Origin: Methylophilaceae bacterium LSUCC0665
GTDB taxonomy: Bacteria; Pseudomonadota; Gammaproteobacteria; Burkholderiales; Methylophilaceae
DNA: 64,000 bases
Assembly: GCA_024919215.1 (NCBI GenBank)
Contig: CP103437.1
Span: 930,001-994,000, forward strand
Direction: 5' to 3'
A program made the position numbers and the translations under genes. The notes under the pieces were generated by a model. The model was given only the letters and a program-made list of their open reading frames with translations, was not told the origin of the DNA and did no database searches. Positions 17,977 through 28,300 of this stretch are shown piece after piece; positions within the stretch are counted from its first letter, which is position 1, and every line of letters starts with the position of its first letter.

Positions 17977-18771
17977 CTATGCTCTCATCAAATATATTTT
18001 TGAGTAATTACTTTGCTGAAAAATTTTTATCAATGACTCTTTTGCTAACTCCAAGATTGCAAGAAAACAGATCACCATTTTTTGTAACGGCTGATCTTGT
18101 TTTAAAAATAAATCATCAAAATCTATCTTCTCATTATCATCAAACATTCTTAACACTTCACTCATGTGCTCCCTGACTGATAGCTCAGAGCGATCAATGG
18201 TATGATTTTTTAACTGCCTTGCTCTCTTGACAACATTTTGCCAGGCTTCAAAAAGATCGTGAATAGAGACATCTGGATATTGGTTATTAATTTCTCTCTG
18301 ATAATATACTTCAGGAGGCAACCTGTCATGACCTAACTGAGGAATTGTATTTAAATTAACCGCTGCTTCTTTTACAAGCTCATACTCAATCAATCTTCTT
18401 ACTAACTCTGATCTTGGATCTTCTTCATCATCCTCAATTGATTCTGATTTTGGGACAAGCATTCTAGACTTAATTTCAATTAACATGGCTGTCATCAATA
18501 GATAGTCGGCAGCAAGCTCTAATTTAATCTCTTTCATTTTTTCAACATACGCCATGTACTGTTTTGTTAAACTGAGCATTGGAATATTTAAAATATCTAG
18601 ATTATTTTTTTTAATCAAATACAAAAGTAAATCTAAAGGACCTTCAAAAGATTCTAAATAAACCTCTAGTGCATCTGGGGGAATGTACAAATCTTGAGGA
18701 AATTCAGCAATTAATTCGCCATGAATTTTAGCTTGTAGATTTGAATTAATATCGCTGACTATCGTTTCCAT
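17977..18771 (-). CDS. scpA: Segregation and condensation protein A
   Basis: This kleisin subunit (264 residues) of the SMC-ScpAB complex has the N-terminal SMC-neck-binding signature FEGPLDLLLYLIKKNNLDILNIPM (start near residue 39). Its continuation is YLLMTAMLIEIKSRMLVP, and the C-terminal region is a winged helix. Length is typical of beta/gammaproteobacterial ScpA. The ATG shares one base with the trpS stop codon, and scpB follows after one base. Confidence 0.94.
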   Translation of the reverse strand: METIVSDINSNLQAKIHGELIAEFPQDLYIPPDALEVYLESFEGPLDLLLYLIKKNNLDILNIPMLSLTKQYMAYVEKMKEIKLELAADYLLMTAMLIEIKSRMLVPKSESIEDDEEDPRSELVRRLIEYELVKEAAVNLNTIPQLGHDRLPPEVYYQREINNQYPDVSIHDLFEAWQNVVKRARQLKNHTIDRSELSVREHMSEVLRMFDDNEKIDFDDLFLKQDQPLQKMVICFLAILELAKESLIKIFQQSNYSKIYLMRA

Positions 18772-19970
18772 TAAAAATCAAGGCCCATAGCTTCACGAAC
18801 TTCACGCATAGTTTCTCGTGCTAGTTTACCTGCTTTTTCACAACCTTCAGCAACTACACTTTTAACTAAATCAGGATTTTCGACATAATGAATTGCTCTT
18901 TCTTGGATAGGTTTAAGTTCTTTAGAAATCGCATCTATGATGGGTTGTTTACACTCAATGCAACCTATTCCTGCTGAGGAGCAACCTTTGCGAACCCAAT
19001 CTTGAACATCATCTTTTGAGTAGACTTGATGTAGTTGCCATACTGGACATTTATTTGGGTCACCTGGATCTGTTCTTCTTACCCGTGCTGGGTCTGTGGG
19101 CATTGTTTTAATTTTTTTCTGAACATCTTCAACTGATTCTCTCAGAGCAACGGTATTATTGTATGACTTTGACATCTTCTGTCCATCTAAACCAATCATT
19201 TTAGAAGCAGGTGCAAGTTTATATTCAGGTTCAAGTAAGATAATTTTTCCTCCCCCTTCTAAATAACCCAATAATCTTTCCTTATCACCAATACTTAAAC
19301 TTTGATGTTCTTCAATTAATGATTGTCCTGCCTCTAGCGCTTGATCATCACCCTCTTCTTGATAGGCATCTTTTAATTCATGGTAGAGCTTTCCTTTTTT
19401 TGAACCGAGTTTTTTTATTGCGAGTTGTGCTTTTTCCTCATAACCAGGTTCTTTTCCATAAAGATGATTAAAACGTCGGGCAACCTCGCGAGTAAATTCA
19501 ACATGAGGAACTTGATCTTCTCCAACTGGAACTTGAGTAGCTTTATAAATTAAAATATCTGCACTTTGTAGTAATGGGTAGCCTAAAAAACCATAGGTTG
19601 ATAGATCCTTGGCACTAAGTTTTTCTTGCTGATCTTTATAAGTTGGGACACGTTCTAGCCATCCCAGCGGGGTAATCATACTTAACAGCGTATGGAGCTC
19701 GGCATGTTCAGGTACTTTTGACTGAATAAAGACAGTCGCATGGGCGGGATCAATTCCCGCAGCTAACCAATCGATGACCATCTCCCAAACATTTTGTTCG
19801 ATTACCTCTGGAGAGTCATAATGGGTTGTTAATGCATGCCAATCGGCAACGAAAAAGAAACATTCACTTTCATGTTGGAGTTGTATCCAGTTTTTTAATA
19901 CTCCATTGTAATGACCTAGATGTAAATTTCCGGTTGGTCTCATCCCAGAGACAATTCTTTCAATCGCCAT
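18771..19970 (-). CDS. trpS: Tryptophanyl-tRNA synthetase, long form
   Basis: This class I aminoacyl-tRNA synthetase of 399 residues charges tRNA-Trp. The HIGH motif is HLGH at 17-20 and the KMSKS motif is present (GQKMSKSYNN). It is longer than E. coli TrpS (334) because of an extra lysine/glutamate-rich segment of about 65 residues before KMSKS, and it has a cysteine-containing patch near the C-terminus (GCSSAGIGCIECKQP). Both are familiar from TrpS of Pseudomonas and many Betaproteobacteria. It lies 23 bases downstream of the M50 protease gene. Confidence 0.94.
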   Translation of the reverse strand: MAIERIVSGMRPTGNLHLGHYNGVLKNWIQLQHESECFFFVADWHALTTHYDSPEVIEQNVWEMVIDWLAAGIDPAHATVFIQSKVPEHAELHTLLSMITPLGWLERVPTYKDQQEKLSAKDLSTYGFLGYPLLQSADILIYKATQVPVGEDQVPHVEFTREVARRFNHLYGKEPGYEEKAQLAIKKLGSKKGKLYHELKDAYQEEGDDQALEAGQSLIEEHQSLSIGDKERLLGYLEGGGKIILLEPEYKLAPASKMIGLDGQKMSKSYNNTVALRESVEDVQKKIKTMPTDPARVRRTDPGDPNKCPVWQLHQVYSKDDVQDWVRKGCSSAGIGCIECKQPIIDAISKELKPIQERAIHYVENPDLVKSVVAEGCEKAGKLARETMREVREAMGLDF

Positions 19971-19993
19971 ATTTTTTTACACTATCCTTAAAA

Positions 19994-20635
19994 TTAAACA
20001 AAAATACCAATTAATGTCCCTTGAAAAAATCTTAGTAAAGGCAATAAAATTGCTGACAGTAGTCCACTTACAATTAAAAAAATCAATATAAACATTCCAT
20101 AGCGCTCAATCGATGCTAATTTGTATGACCAAGGTGAAGGGAGTAGGCTCACTGCCATTCGACCTCCATCTAATGGTGGAATGGGTAATAAATTCAGCAA
20201 CATTAAAACTAGATTAATCATAATACCAACCTGCGCCATTCCAATAACAAATAAAGCATGGCTCGTGCCGGACGATTTAAATAAGCCTAAAATAATTGCC
20301 CAGATAATAGCCATAACTAGGTTGGAAGCTGGGCCTGCAAGCGCGACCCACATCATGTCTTTTTTTGGGTTATTTAAGTTTGAAAAGTTCACTGGCACGG
20401 GCTTAGCCCAACCGAATAAAAAAGGAGCGCTCAATAAAAGCAACATTCCTGGAATTACCACTGTCCCCAAAGGATCAATATGTTTTATTGGGTTTAATGT
20501 AATACGTCCGAGATAATAAGCTGTCTTATCCCCGAAGTGTTTCGCTGCATATCCGTGAGCTGCTTCATGAACTGTAATGGCCAACAAAACAGGAATGATC
20601 GAAATAGTAAAATATTGAATTGGGCTAAGTTCCAT
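19994..20635 (-). CDS. Site-2-type M50 zinc protease
   Basis: This integral-membrane metalloprotease of 213 residues has about five membrane segments. The zinc motif HEAAH is near residue 24 and the second motif is NLLPIPPLDGGRM, with LAGPASNLVMA between them. There is no PDZ domain, so it is not RseP; it is the small YwhC/FtsH-independent type often found before trpS in Betaproteobacteria. The substrate is unknown. It sits 15 bases after the PHP-domain gene and is probably co-transcribed with it and trpS. Confidence 0.87.
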   Translation of the reverse strand: MELSPIQYFTISIIPVLLAITVHEAAHGYAAKHFGDKTAYYLGRITLNPIKHIDPLGTVVIPGMLLLLSAPFLFGWAKPVPVNFSNLNNPKKDMMWVALAGPASNLVMAIIWAIILGLFKSSGTSHALFVIGMAQVGIMINLVLMLLNLLPIPPLDGGRMAVSLLPSPWSYKLASIERYGMFILIFLIVSGLLSAILLPLLRFFQGTLIGIFV

Positions 20636-20650
20636 AACTTAAGAATTATA

Positions 20651-21490
20651 TCAATTTGTGGTTAAAAATTGAGACCATATCGGTTTTACTTTATCAGGAA
20701 GTTGATGGGTTGGACCAAGATCTCTGTATGAGACCCCATGTCCATGAAAATCTGATCCTACTGAACCATATAGCTCATGTCGTTCTGCGAAGTCAGCAAA
20801 ATAATCAATTTGATTAAGACTTTGGCTGCCAGAAATAACCTCTATTCCGCTTCCGCCAAGCTCTTTAAATTCTTGAAAAAATTGAGGGTACAATTTACTC
20901 CCCATATCATAACGTCCAGGATGAGCGATCACTGCCTTCCCTCCTGCATTATTAATCCAATTGACTGCATCCTCAAGGCTGGCCCATTGATGATCTACAT
21001 AACCTGGTTTCCCTTTGGTCATGTATTTATTAAAAACTGTTTTGATGTTTTTACTATATCCTTTGGATACTAAAAAATGTGCGAAATGAACCCGACCTAT
21101 CACCTGGTGGCTTGCAAACTTTTTTGCTTCCTCATAAGCGTTAGGTATACCTACCATGGCTAATCCGTATGCAATCTTTTTTGCTCTATCAATTCTGCCC
21201 TCACGAATTTTCTTCAAACCTTGAGCAAGATCTTTATTCTGATGATCAAAATCTAAGCCAACCATATGAATGGTGCGATTCCGCCATGATACTGATACCT
21301 CAACACCATTAATAAAATGTATACCCAATTCTACAGATTTTTTTTTAGCAATTTCCAAGCCCGCAATATCATCATGATCTGTGAGGGCAAGCATATTAAC
21401 TTTTTTTTCTGCTGCATAGGCTATTAATTCATCGGGATTCAAAATGCCATCAGATACGTTAGAATGAGAATGAAGATCAACTATATACAT
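20651..21490 (-). CDS. PHP-domain phosphoesterase, RNase AM (YciV)-like
   Basis: This 279-residue PHP-fold metallo-hydrolase has metal-binding motifs DLHSHSNVSDG (residues 4-14), LTDHDD and GSDFHG, plus HPGRYD. It corresponds to YciV/RNase AM, known as a 5'-3' exoribonuclease that also removes a phosphate from 3',5'-nucleoside bisphosphates; the closest studied homologue is from Chromobacterium. It diverges from yciB, and a -35/-10 pair precedes it with the -10 only 8 bases before the ATG. Confidence 0.88.
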   Translation of the reverse strand: MYIVDLHSHSNVSDGILNPDELIAYAAEKKVNMLALTDHDDIAGLEIAKKKSVELGIHFINGVEVSVSWRNRTIHMVGLDFDHQNKDLAQGLKKIREGRIDRAKKIAYGLAMVGIPNAYEEAKKFASHQVIGRVHFAHFLVSKGYSKNIKTVFNKYMTKGKPGYVDHQWASLEDAVNWINNAGGKAVIAHPGRYDMGSKLYPQFFQEFKELGGSGIEVISGSQSLNQIDYFADFAERHELYGSVGSDFHGHGVSYRDLGPTHQLPDKVKPIWSQFLTTN

Positions 21491-21498
21491 TTAATTTA

Positions 21499-21527
21499 AA
21501 TGTACTATAGTTTCAACAACATGTCAG
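21499..21527 (-). promoter_or_regulatory. Candidate promoter for the PHP gene (short or no leader)
   Basis: On the minus strand CTGACA (21522-21527) and TACATT (21499-21504) are separated by 17 bases. The -10 box ends 8 bases before the ATG, so the transcript would start at or just before the start codon. No Shine-Dalgarno sequence is present. Confidence 0.45.
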
Positions 21528-21536
21528 TGATTTATT

Positions 21537-22061
21537 ATGAAATTTTTTATAGACCTCTTACCAGTAGTTATATTTTTTATCGTATACAAATATACAGATA
21601 TTTTTTATGCAACTTTTAGTGCAATTATAGTAAGCATCTTTCTAGCAATAAGCACTTATTTAATTAAGAAAAAGATTGAAAAAATGGTGCTCTTTAATAC
21701 CCTTCTCATCACTATTTTGGGAGGTCTAACCATATTATTGAAAGATAATACTTTTATTATGTGGAAACCAACCGCTATCTATTGGCTTTTTGCATTAGTT
21801 TTGATTGTTAGTCAATTTTTATTTAAGAAAAACTTAATGAAGCAAATGTTAGGGAAACAAGTTAATTTGCAAGACCATGCCTGGAATCATATCAGTACGA
21901 ATGTCATTATTTTTTTGATTGGCATAGGTATTTTAAATCTTTATGTCGCATTTAATTTTGATGAAAATACCTGGGTCAATTTTAAATTATTCGGCATTAC
22001 GTTTTTACTATTCATTTTTATGATTTACCTTGCACTCTATATCTCTAAGGAAAATAAATGA
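21537..22061 (+). CDS. yciB: Inner membrane septation protein YciB (IspZ)
   Basis: This 174-residue protein with five hydrophobic segments is of the YciB/IspZ family, which interacts with cell-elongation and division proteins and affects envelope synthesis. It starts MKFFIDLLPVVIFFIVYKYTDI and has the conserved KPTAIYWLFALVL and ENTWVNFKLFG segments. It is the first gene of yciB-yciI-bolA-ppiC, an order conserved in Betaproteobacteria. The stop overlaps the yciI start. Confidence 0.92.
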   Translation: MKFFIDLLPVVIFFIVYKYTDIFYATFSAIIVSIFLAISTYLIKKKIEKMVLFNTLLITILGGLTILLKDNTFIMWKPTAIYWLFALVLIVSQFLFKKNLMKQMLGKQVNLQDHAWNHISTNVIIFLIGIGILNLYVAFNFDENTWVNFKLFGITFLLFIFMIYLALYISKENK

Positions 22062-22360
22062 TGTGGTATGTTATTCACAGTCAAGATAATCCAAACTCAC
22101 TTGAAAAAAGATTAAAAGCAAGGCCTGATCACATTGAGCGCCTTAAAACACTTTTAAATCAAGGAAGGCTTATGGTTGCAGGGCCTTTACCTGCAATTGA
22201 TAATGAAGAACCAGGACCGAATGGTTATGAAGGCAGTTTAGTTATTGCAGAATTCGACTCTTTAGAGGATGCCAAAGAATGGGCTCAAAATGACCCCTAT
22301 GTTATTCATGGAGTTTATTGTTCTTTTTCTGTTCAGCCGTTTAAGAAAGTTTTTCCATAA
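22058..22360 (+). CDS. yciI: YciI family protein
   Basis: This 100-residue protein of the YCII family has a dimeric ferredoxin-like fold with a conserved histidine and aspartate proposed as catalytic. Visible conserved parts are the N-terminal RPDHIERLKTLLNQGRLMVAGP and the EWAQNDPYVIHGVY segment. The physiological reaction is unknown. It overlaps yciB by 4 bases and precedes the bolA-like gene by 2. Confidence 0.88.
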   Translation: MMWYVIHSQDNPNSLEKRLKARPDHIERLKTLLNQGRLMVAGPLPAIDNEEPGPNGYEGSLVIAEFDSLEDAKEWAQNDPYVIHGVYCSFSVQPFKKVFP

Positions 22361-22362
22361 TC

Positions 22363-22605
22363 ATGATAGAAGAAATAAAAAAAAGACTCGCATCACTTAA
22401 CCCAGCAAGGCTGGAAATTATCGATGATTCACATATGCATCATGGGCATGCTGGAAATTCAGGGGGTGGTCACTTCACCATTATTATCAAAAGTGATTTA
22501 TTAGCAAAACAAAATCGTATTCAATCACATAGACAAATTTATGGTTTACTCGATGATCTTATCCCCCAAAAAATTCATGCTTTACAAATTAAGATTGAAA
22601 TATGA
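22363..22605 (+). CDS. BolA family protein
   Basis: This 80-residue BolA-type protein has the histidine-rich loop DSHMHHGHAGNSGGGHFTI and the C-terminal helix with IQSHRQIYGLLDDLI. BolA proteins bind Fe-S clusters together with monothiol glutaredoxins and some bind DNA. This one, in the yciI-ppiC context, is a typical short BolA. The end overlaps the ppiC-like start as ATGA. Confidence 0.9.
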   Translation: MIEEIKKRLASLNPARLEIIDDSHMHHGHAGNSGGGHFTIIIKSDLLAKQNRIQSHRQIYGLLDDLIPQKIHALQIKIEI

Positions 22606-23375
22606 AATATTTATCAAATCCAATCATATTGTTAATATTTACCTGTCATATTGTCTTTGCCGAGACAACAATTATAGTTAATTCTCAGTCATTAAATCCA
22701 AATTTAATCGATTACATTTCTAATGAGCTCAAATCTCAAGGAAGAGTCATTGACGAAGAAATGAAACAAAATATTACAGATAGACTAATAGAGCTAGAAA
22801 TATTAACTGATGTGGCTGCAAAAGAAGGTATTACCAGCGACACAAAATTTCTCTCAAAAATTGAGCTCACTTATATGGAGATGGCCTACACAGAATACTT
22901 AAAAAAATACCTTAAAGAACACCCTATTTCAAATGAAGATATTGAAATGGCTTACACAAATTTCAAAAAACAATTTAATGAACAAGAATACAAAGGGCAA
23001 CATATTTTAGTAAAAACCAAAAACGAAGCTAAAAATTTAATTATCAAGATTAAAAAAGGAAGTGATTTTTCAAAGCTGGCTAAAAGCTTTTCTATTGACA
23101 AAGCATCAGCTGAAAAAGGTGGCGACCTTGATTGGTTCAGGTTAGAGGATATGGTGGAATCCTTTGCTAAAGAGGTTAAAGGTCTTCAAAAAAATGAACT
23201 AAGCGACGTATTTCAGACTCAGTTCGGGTGGCATATTTTTAAATTAATTGAAAAAAAACCACTGATGCCTCCTGAGCTCAGTGAAATAAAAAAACGTTTA
23301 GAAGATGACTTAAAAAAAAGAAAATTAAGAGATCATATTAAAGAATTAAGACAAAATGCAGAAATCTCAAATTAA
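22602..23375 (+). CDS. Exported parvulin-type peptidyl-prolyl isomerase
   Basis: The protein is 257 residues with a Sec signal peptide (first 20 residues, ending VFAET). A PrsA/SurA-type N-terminal helical region is followed by one PpiC/parvulin domain (about 130-225) with GQHILVKTKNEA, GGDLDWF and FGWHIFKLIE. It should act as a periplasmic folding catalyst. The C-terminal lysine-rich helix overlaps the feoA start by 20 bases. Parvulins in this operon position are common in Betaproteobacteria. Confidence 0.9.
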   Translation: MKYLSNPIILLIFTCHIVFAETTIIVNSQSLNPNLIDYISNELKSQGRVIDEEMKQNITDRLIELEILTDVAAKEGITSDTKFLSKIELTYMEMAYTEYLKKYLKEHPISNEDIEMAYTNFKKQFNEQEYKGQHILVKTKNEAKNLIIKIKKGSDFSKLAKSFSIDKASAEKGGDLDWFRLEDMVESFAKEVKGLQKNELSDVFQTQFGWHIFKLIEKKPLMPPELSEIKKRLEDDLKKRKLRDHIKELRQNAEISN

Positions 23376-23595
23376 ATTATTATCCGAAATTGCTCAAAAC
23401 ACTTTTGCAACTGTTATTGAAATTGACCATCAACCCTCATTCATATTAAAAGCAGCCGCATTAGGTTTAAAAATTAATAAATTAGTGCGTGTACTTCATA
23501 AATCCAATAATGGTCCAATATGCATCAAGGTGAATACTTCGTCTTTTATGATTCGAGCAGCTGATGCAGCAAAAATCAAGGTCATTTCTGAATGA
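23356..23595 (+). CDS. feoA: FeoA, ferrous iron transport accessory protein
   Basis: The small SH3-like FeoA domain protein (79 residues) assists FeoB. The FeoA pattern is seen in AAALGLKINKLVRVLHKSNNGP and in the C-terminal SSFMIRAADAAKIKV, which corresponds to the usual RxxEAxxI helix. It overlaps the ppiC-like gene by 20 bases and feoB by 4 bases (ATGA), so expression is coupled to both. Confidence 0.85.
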   Translation: MQKSQIKLLSEIAQNTFATVIEIDHQPSFILKAAALGLKINKLVRVLHKSNNGPICIKVNTSSFMIRAADAAKIKVISE

Positions 23596-25316
23596 AAAAA
23601 ATTGCTCTCATTGGAATGCCTAATTCGGGAAAATCTACTTTCTTTAATTCAATAAGTGGCGCTTCAGCTCGAATTGCAAATTGGTCTGGAGTGACCGTAG
23701 ATATTGAAAGTGTTAGAACATTAATATTTGGTGAAATGGTCGAGCTTATCGATCTACCTGGTATTTATTCGTTACAATCGGGATCTGATGATGAAGTTGT
23801 TGTCCATAAATTCTTAAAAAATAATCAAATTGATGAAATATTTTTTATCCTCAATTCAACTCAAATTGACCGGCAAATTCTTTTAGCTTCTGAATTATTA
23901 AGCATGGGTTACACCCTTAGAATTTTATGCAACATGAATGATGAGGCAAAAAAAAGTGGGATCCAGATACAGTATGACAAACTGCAAAAAAGACTTCAAA
24001 CCCCTATCCATCCTATAAGTGCAAAATTTAAAGAGGGATATGAGTTTTTATCAAAACGGCAGGAAGTAAAAAAAATAAATGGAAACTCAAAAAAATTCGT
24101 AGAAAGTGAAATCAAAAATTATATTTCTTTTCCAAAGACATTGGATAGTTCAGTCACTGAAAAACTAGATAGATTTTTTCTTCATCCTTATTTTGGGCTA
24201 CCCATTTTTTTTATTACACTTTTTTTTCTTTTCCAAATTATTTACGGAGTAGCAGAACCAATTCAAGATTTTCTTGGAGGTGTATTTGACTATTTTGGGG
24301 GCTTATTACAATCAAATTTAGCTCTGTGGTTACCTAATCTATTATCCTCTTTTATTTATGATGGAATGTATCTTGGAATCACGACCGTACTGACCTTTGT
24401 TCCAGTCATTATTATTTTCTTCCTAATAATGTCATTTATAGAAAATAGTGGTTATCTCTCAAGAGCTGCATTCTTAGTGGATCGCATGATGGAAAAGATA
24501 GGGCTGGATGGACGCAGTTTTGTACTGATTCTCTTTGGTTTTGGATGCAATGTGCCAGCTTTAATGGGAACAAAAATAATGCGTTCTAAATCAATTCGTT
24601 ATCTTTCGATGCTTATTATTCCATTTTCATTATGTTCAGCACGACTGCAAGTCTTTTTATTTTTTACAGCGATTTTCTTCGAGCCAAAAATTGGAGGATT
24701 GGTCCTATTTTCAATGTATATGATTAGTTTTTTATTGATTGTGTTTACAGCAATAATTTTCAAAAAAGATCAATCAGAAGAGGAATCCGTTCTAATTGAA
24801 ATGCCAGCCTATCAATTGCCAACTCTCAGGCAAAATATCTTAACGGCGACCCATGAAGTCAAACATTTTTTAGCAAGGGCATCAAAATTTATTTTAGGGG
24901 GCGTTATTATCGTTTGGTTTCTCACCAATACCTATCTCTCATCAGACTTAAGTGTTGCTGACTTCATTGGGAATACCCTAAATCCAATTTTTGATCCAAT
25001 TGGGATTAATGATAAATTAATCATTGCTCTAATTTTTGGTTTTATTGCTAAAGAAATTGTGATTGGAGCTCTTGCAGTTATTTTCTCAGGGAATGACAAC
25101 ACTCTTCCAGAATTATTGTTTAATTATATAACTTGGCAACAAGCAATCAGCTTCATGATTTTTACTTTAATTTATACTCCATGCTTATCAACCATTGCAG
25201 TCATTAAGAATCAGTCAAAAAGTAATAAATTAGTCCTAACATCGCTTGTATGGTCCTTAGTATTAGCATGGTTAATAAGCTTTGCAGCCTATCAGAGTTT
25301 ATTATTTTTATATTGA
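23592..25316 (+). CDS. feoB: FeoB, GTP-dependent Fe2+ transporter (short form)
   Basis: FeoB (574 residues) imports ferrous iron. The N-terminal G domain has G1 GMPNSGKS (8-15), the G2 region NWSGVTVD, G3 DLPG (54-57) and G4 NMND (114-117). The membrane domain has the conserved YLSRAAFLVDRMMEKIGLDG and GFGCNVPALMGTK segments and a second gate near AKEIVIGAL. It is about 200 residues shorter than E. coli FeoB (773) and lacks an extended C-terminus. The usual SCSARLPVY gate is LCSARLQVF here (348-355). It follows feoA with an ATGA overlap. Confidence 0.93.
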   Translation: MKKIALIGMPNSGKSTFFNSISGASARIANWSGVTVDIESVRTLIFGEMVELIDLPGIYSLQSGSDDEVVVHKFLKNNQIDEIFFILNSTQIDRQILLASELLSMGYTLRILCNMNDEAKKSGIQIQYDKLQKRLQTPIHPISAKFKEGYEFLSKRQEVKKINGNSKKFVESEIKNYISFPKTLDSSVTEKLDRFFLHPYFGLPIFFITLFFLFQIIYGVAEPIQDFLGGVFDYFGGLLQSNLALWLPNLLSSFIYDGMYLGITTVLTFVPVIIIFFLIMSFIENSGYLSRAAFLVDRMMEKIGLDGRSFVLILFGFGCNVPALMGTKIMRSKSIRYLSMLIIPFSLCSARLQVFLFFTAIFFEPKIGGLVLFSMYMISFLLIVFTAIIFKKDQSEEESVLIEMPAYQLPTLRQNILTATHEVKHFLARASKFILGGVIIVWFLTNTYLSSDLSVADFIGNTLNPIFDPIGINDKLIIALIFGFIAKEIVIGALAVIFSGNDNTLPELLFNYITWQQAISFMIFTLIYTPCLSTIAVIKNQSKSNKLVLTSLVWSLVLAWLISFAAYQSLLFLY

Positions 25317-25329
25317 TAATTAACTAAGA

Positions 25330-25364
25330 TTGTCACGGTAAAAAGAGATGCTATCTGTTAAAAT
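25330..25364 (+). promoter_or_regulatory. Candidate promoter region of purL
   Basis: The 77-base gap between feoB and purL contains TTGTCA at 25330-25335, TATCTG at 25352-25357 (16-base spacer) and TAAAAT at 25359-25364. Either hexamer could be the -10. No terminator is seen after feoB. Confidence 0.3.
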
Positions 25365-25393
25365 ATTGCTTTTATTAATTTATCTATCATCCA

Positions 25394-28300
25394 GTGATTC
25401 ATTATCATTTTAGCCATGTGGCGCTTTCCAAAAATCAAGAAGAAAAGCTGCTAAAAAGGATTAGCTCATCTCATAATCAGATTAACAATCTCCATACTCA
25501 ATATATTCATTTTGCAGAATTTATTAATGAGCCTTCTTCAGATGAGATTAAAATTCTTGAAAACTTGCTTACCTATGGTGAACCAAGGGAAAGTGGTTCA
25601 ACATCAAAACATAAATTTATCATCATTCCTAGATTCGGAACATTATCTCCATGGGCCTCAAAAGCAACTGATATTGCCAAGCGATGTGATTTAAACATTA
25701 AAAAAATAGAGCGTGGATTATTAGTTAACTTATTTGCTGAAAATGACTTAACTCAGAAAGAAATTGAAGAAATTTCACGAAGCTGTTATGACCGAATGAC
25801 TGAAACTATTATATATAACCACTTTGATGGAGATAAGCTTTTTACTCAAGAAGATCCTAAGCCACTTAAATCAGTAGATATCTTAAATAAGGGAATTAAT
25901 ATTCTTCATGATTACAATATTCAGAATGGCTTAGCTTTGTCCGTGGATGAGGTGGAGTATTTATATCAAAATTTTTTAAAAAATAATAAAAACCCTACTG
26001 ATGCAGAATTAATGATGTTTGCCCAAGCTAACTCTGAACATTGCCGTCATAAAATCTTTAATGCTTCATGGAATATTGATGGTAAAGATCAAGAAAAATC
26101 TTTATTCCAAATGATTAGGAACACCCACAACAAACATCCGAAAAAAACCATCGTTGCGTACTCTGATAACTCATCAATTATAGAGGGTAATAAAATTAAT
26201 CGTTTTTATCCAGGCAAGGATAATAAATTTAGACCTCATTTGGAAAAGACCCATTATCTCATGAAGGTTGAAACTCATAATCATCCAACTGCAATATCAC
26301 CTTTTCCTGGAGCTGCCACAGGTTCTGGAGGGGAAATAAGAGATGAAGGGGCGACAGGTCGAGGCTCAAAACCAAAAGCTGGGTTGACTGGCTTTTCCGT
26401 ATCAAATTTAAATATTCCTAACCACCCTCTTTCATGGGAAACGACACCTGATAAACCTGATCATATATCCTCACCATTAGACATTATGATTGATGGACCG
26501 ATTGGTGGCGCATCATACAACAATGAATTTGGACGGCCCAATATTGCAGGTTACTTAAGGGTATTCGAACAAACAATAGAGGGGAAAAAATATGGGTACC
26601 ATAAACCTATCATGCTGGCAGGTGGTGTAGGTAACATCAGTGATAAACATACCCATAAGAAATTACTTAATGAAAATGTATTACTAATTCAACTTGGTGG
26701 TCCTGGTATGTTGATTGGCCTCGGAGGAGGAGCTGCATCTTCAATGAATAGTGGATCAAACGATGAAAGTTTAGATTATGCATCAGTGCAAAGAGGGAAT
26801 CCTGAAATTCAAAGAAGAGCTCAAGAAGTGATCGATCGATGTTGGCAGCTTCAGGATGATAATCCTATTTTAAGTATCCATGATGTTGGTGCTGGAGGGT
26901 TGTCTAATGCGTTTCCTGAACTCATTAATGATGGCGAAGTTGGTGCAGATTTTGATATTAGAAATATTGATACCGAAGAAAAGGGTATGACCCCTCATGA
27001 ATTATGGTGCAATGAATCACAGGAAAGATATGTTTTGGCTATTGATCAACAATCGCTAGATTTATTTAAAAAAATCTGTGAAAGAGAACGCTGCCCTTTT
27101 AAGGTTATAGGTAAAGCGAAAAAAAATCGCCATCTTCTCGTGAAAGATAGCTTGCTAAATCAAGATGTTGTAAATATGGAGCTCGATGTTCTTCTTGGAA
27201 AACCACCAAAATTATTAAAAAAAATTCCAAAAAAAATAGAAAAAAATATTCCAAAATTATCCAAAGTAACTGATAAAGATTTATATAAAAAAGTCATTTC
27301 CCATCCTTCAGTAGCTTCCAAAAAGTTTTTAATAACTATTGGGGACAGATCTGTTACTGGCTTGGTTGCTCAAGATCAAATGGTTGGGCCATGGCAAACC
27401 CCTGTGTCAAATGTTGCTGTAACAAAGTGTTCATTTGAGGATATAACTGGTGAGGCTTTTGCCATTGGAGAGAGAGCTCCATTGGCTATATCCAATGCAA
27501 GAAAATCTGCGCGCATGGCTGTGGCCGAAGCGATAACCAATATAGTTGCTGCAAATATTGGAAAGATTAGTAACATTAAATTATCAGCCAACTGGATGGC
27601 TGCAAGTGGTGATGATGATGAAGATAATAATCTGTTTGCTGCGGTGCATGCTGTTGGTGAGGATCTTTGTCCACAATTAGGTATATCAATTCCTGTCGGT
27701 AAGGACTCCATGTCTATGTCGACAAAATGGAATGATAGGACTGTTACATCACCCCTTTCACTCATTGTCACTGCATTTTCTGAGTGTGAAAATATTCAAA
27801 AAACTTGCACGCCTGAATTTATAAAACGAGATGATTATATCTTTCTATACATTGATTTAGGTATGAATCAATATAGAACCGGGGGGTCGATTGCCGAGCA
27901 AATCAATAACACCATGACATCAGAATGTCCCGACATTGATGATCCAAAATTATTAGTTGGCTTTTGTGAGGTTATTCAACATTTAATAAATGAAAATTTG
28001 ATTTATGCTTATCATGACCGATCCGATGGTGGCTTATTCACTACCATATCCGAAATGGCATTTGCTTCTCGCTGCGGTGTAGATATCGATTTATCTCAAG
28101 TTACTGCAGTATTTTCAAATATTCTATTCTCCGAAGAATTAGGTGCGGTCATACAAATAGACAAAATAAATGAAGAGAAAATCACTAATTTATTTCGAGA
28201 AAAAAATATTCTACATATTTTTAATATTGGAAAAATAAATCATTTAAATCAAATCAATATTAAACATGAGTCAGATTATATTCAGGAACAAAGATCAGAG

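Noticed and set aside
25512-25694. Short plus-strand open frames inside purL and at the start of other genes
   Set aside because: They are out of frame with the conserved protein, lack ribosome sites and show no recognisable domain.
27376-27771. Antisense open reading frame of 131 codons inside purL (and a similar one at 12579-12902 inside kup)
   Set aside because: Both lie opposite strongly conserved coding sequence and read as low-complexity shadow proteins without family motifs.
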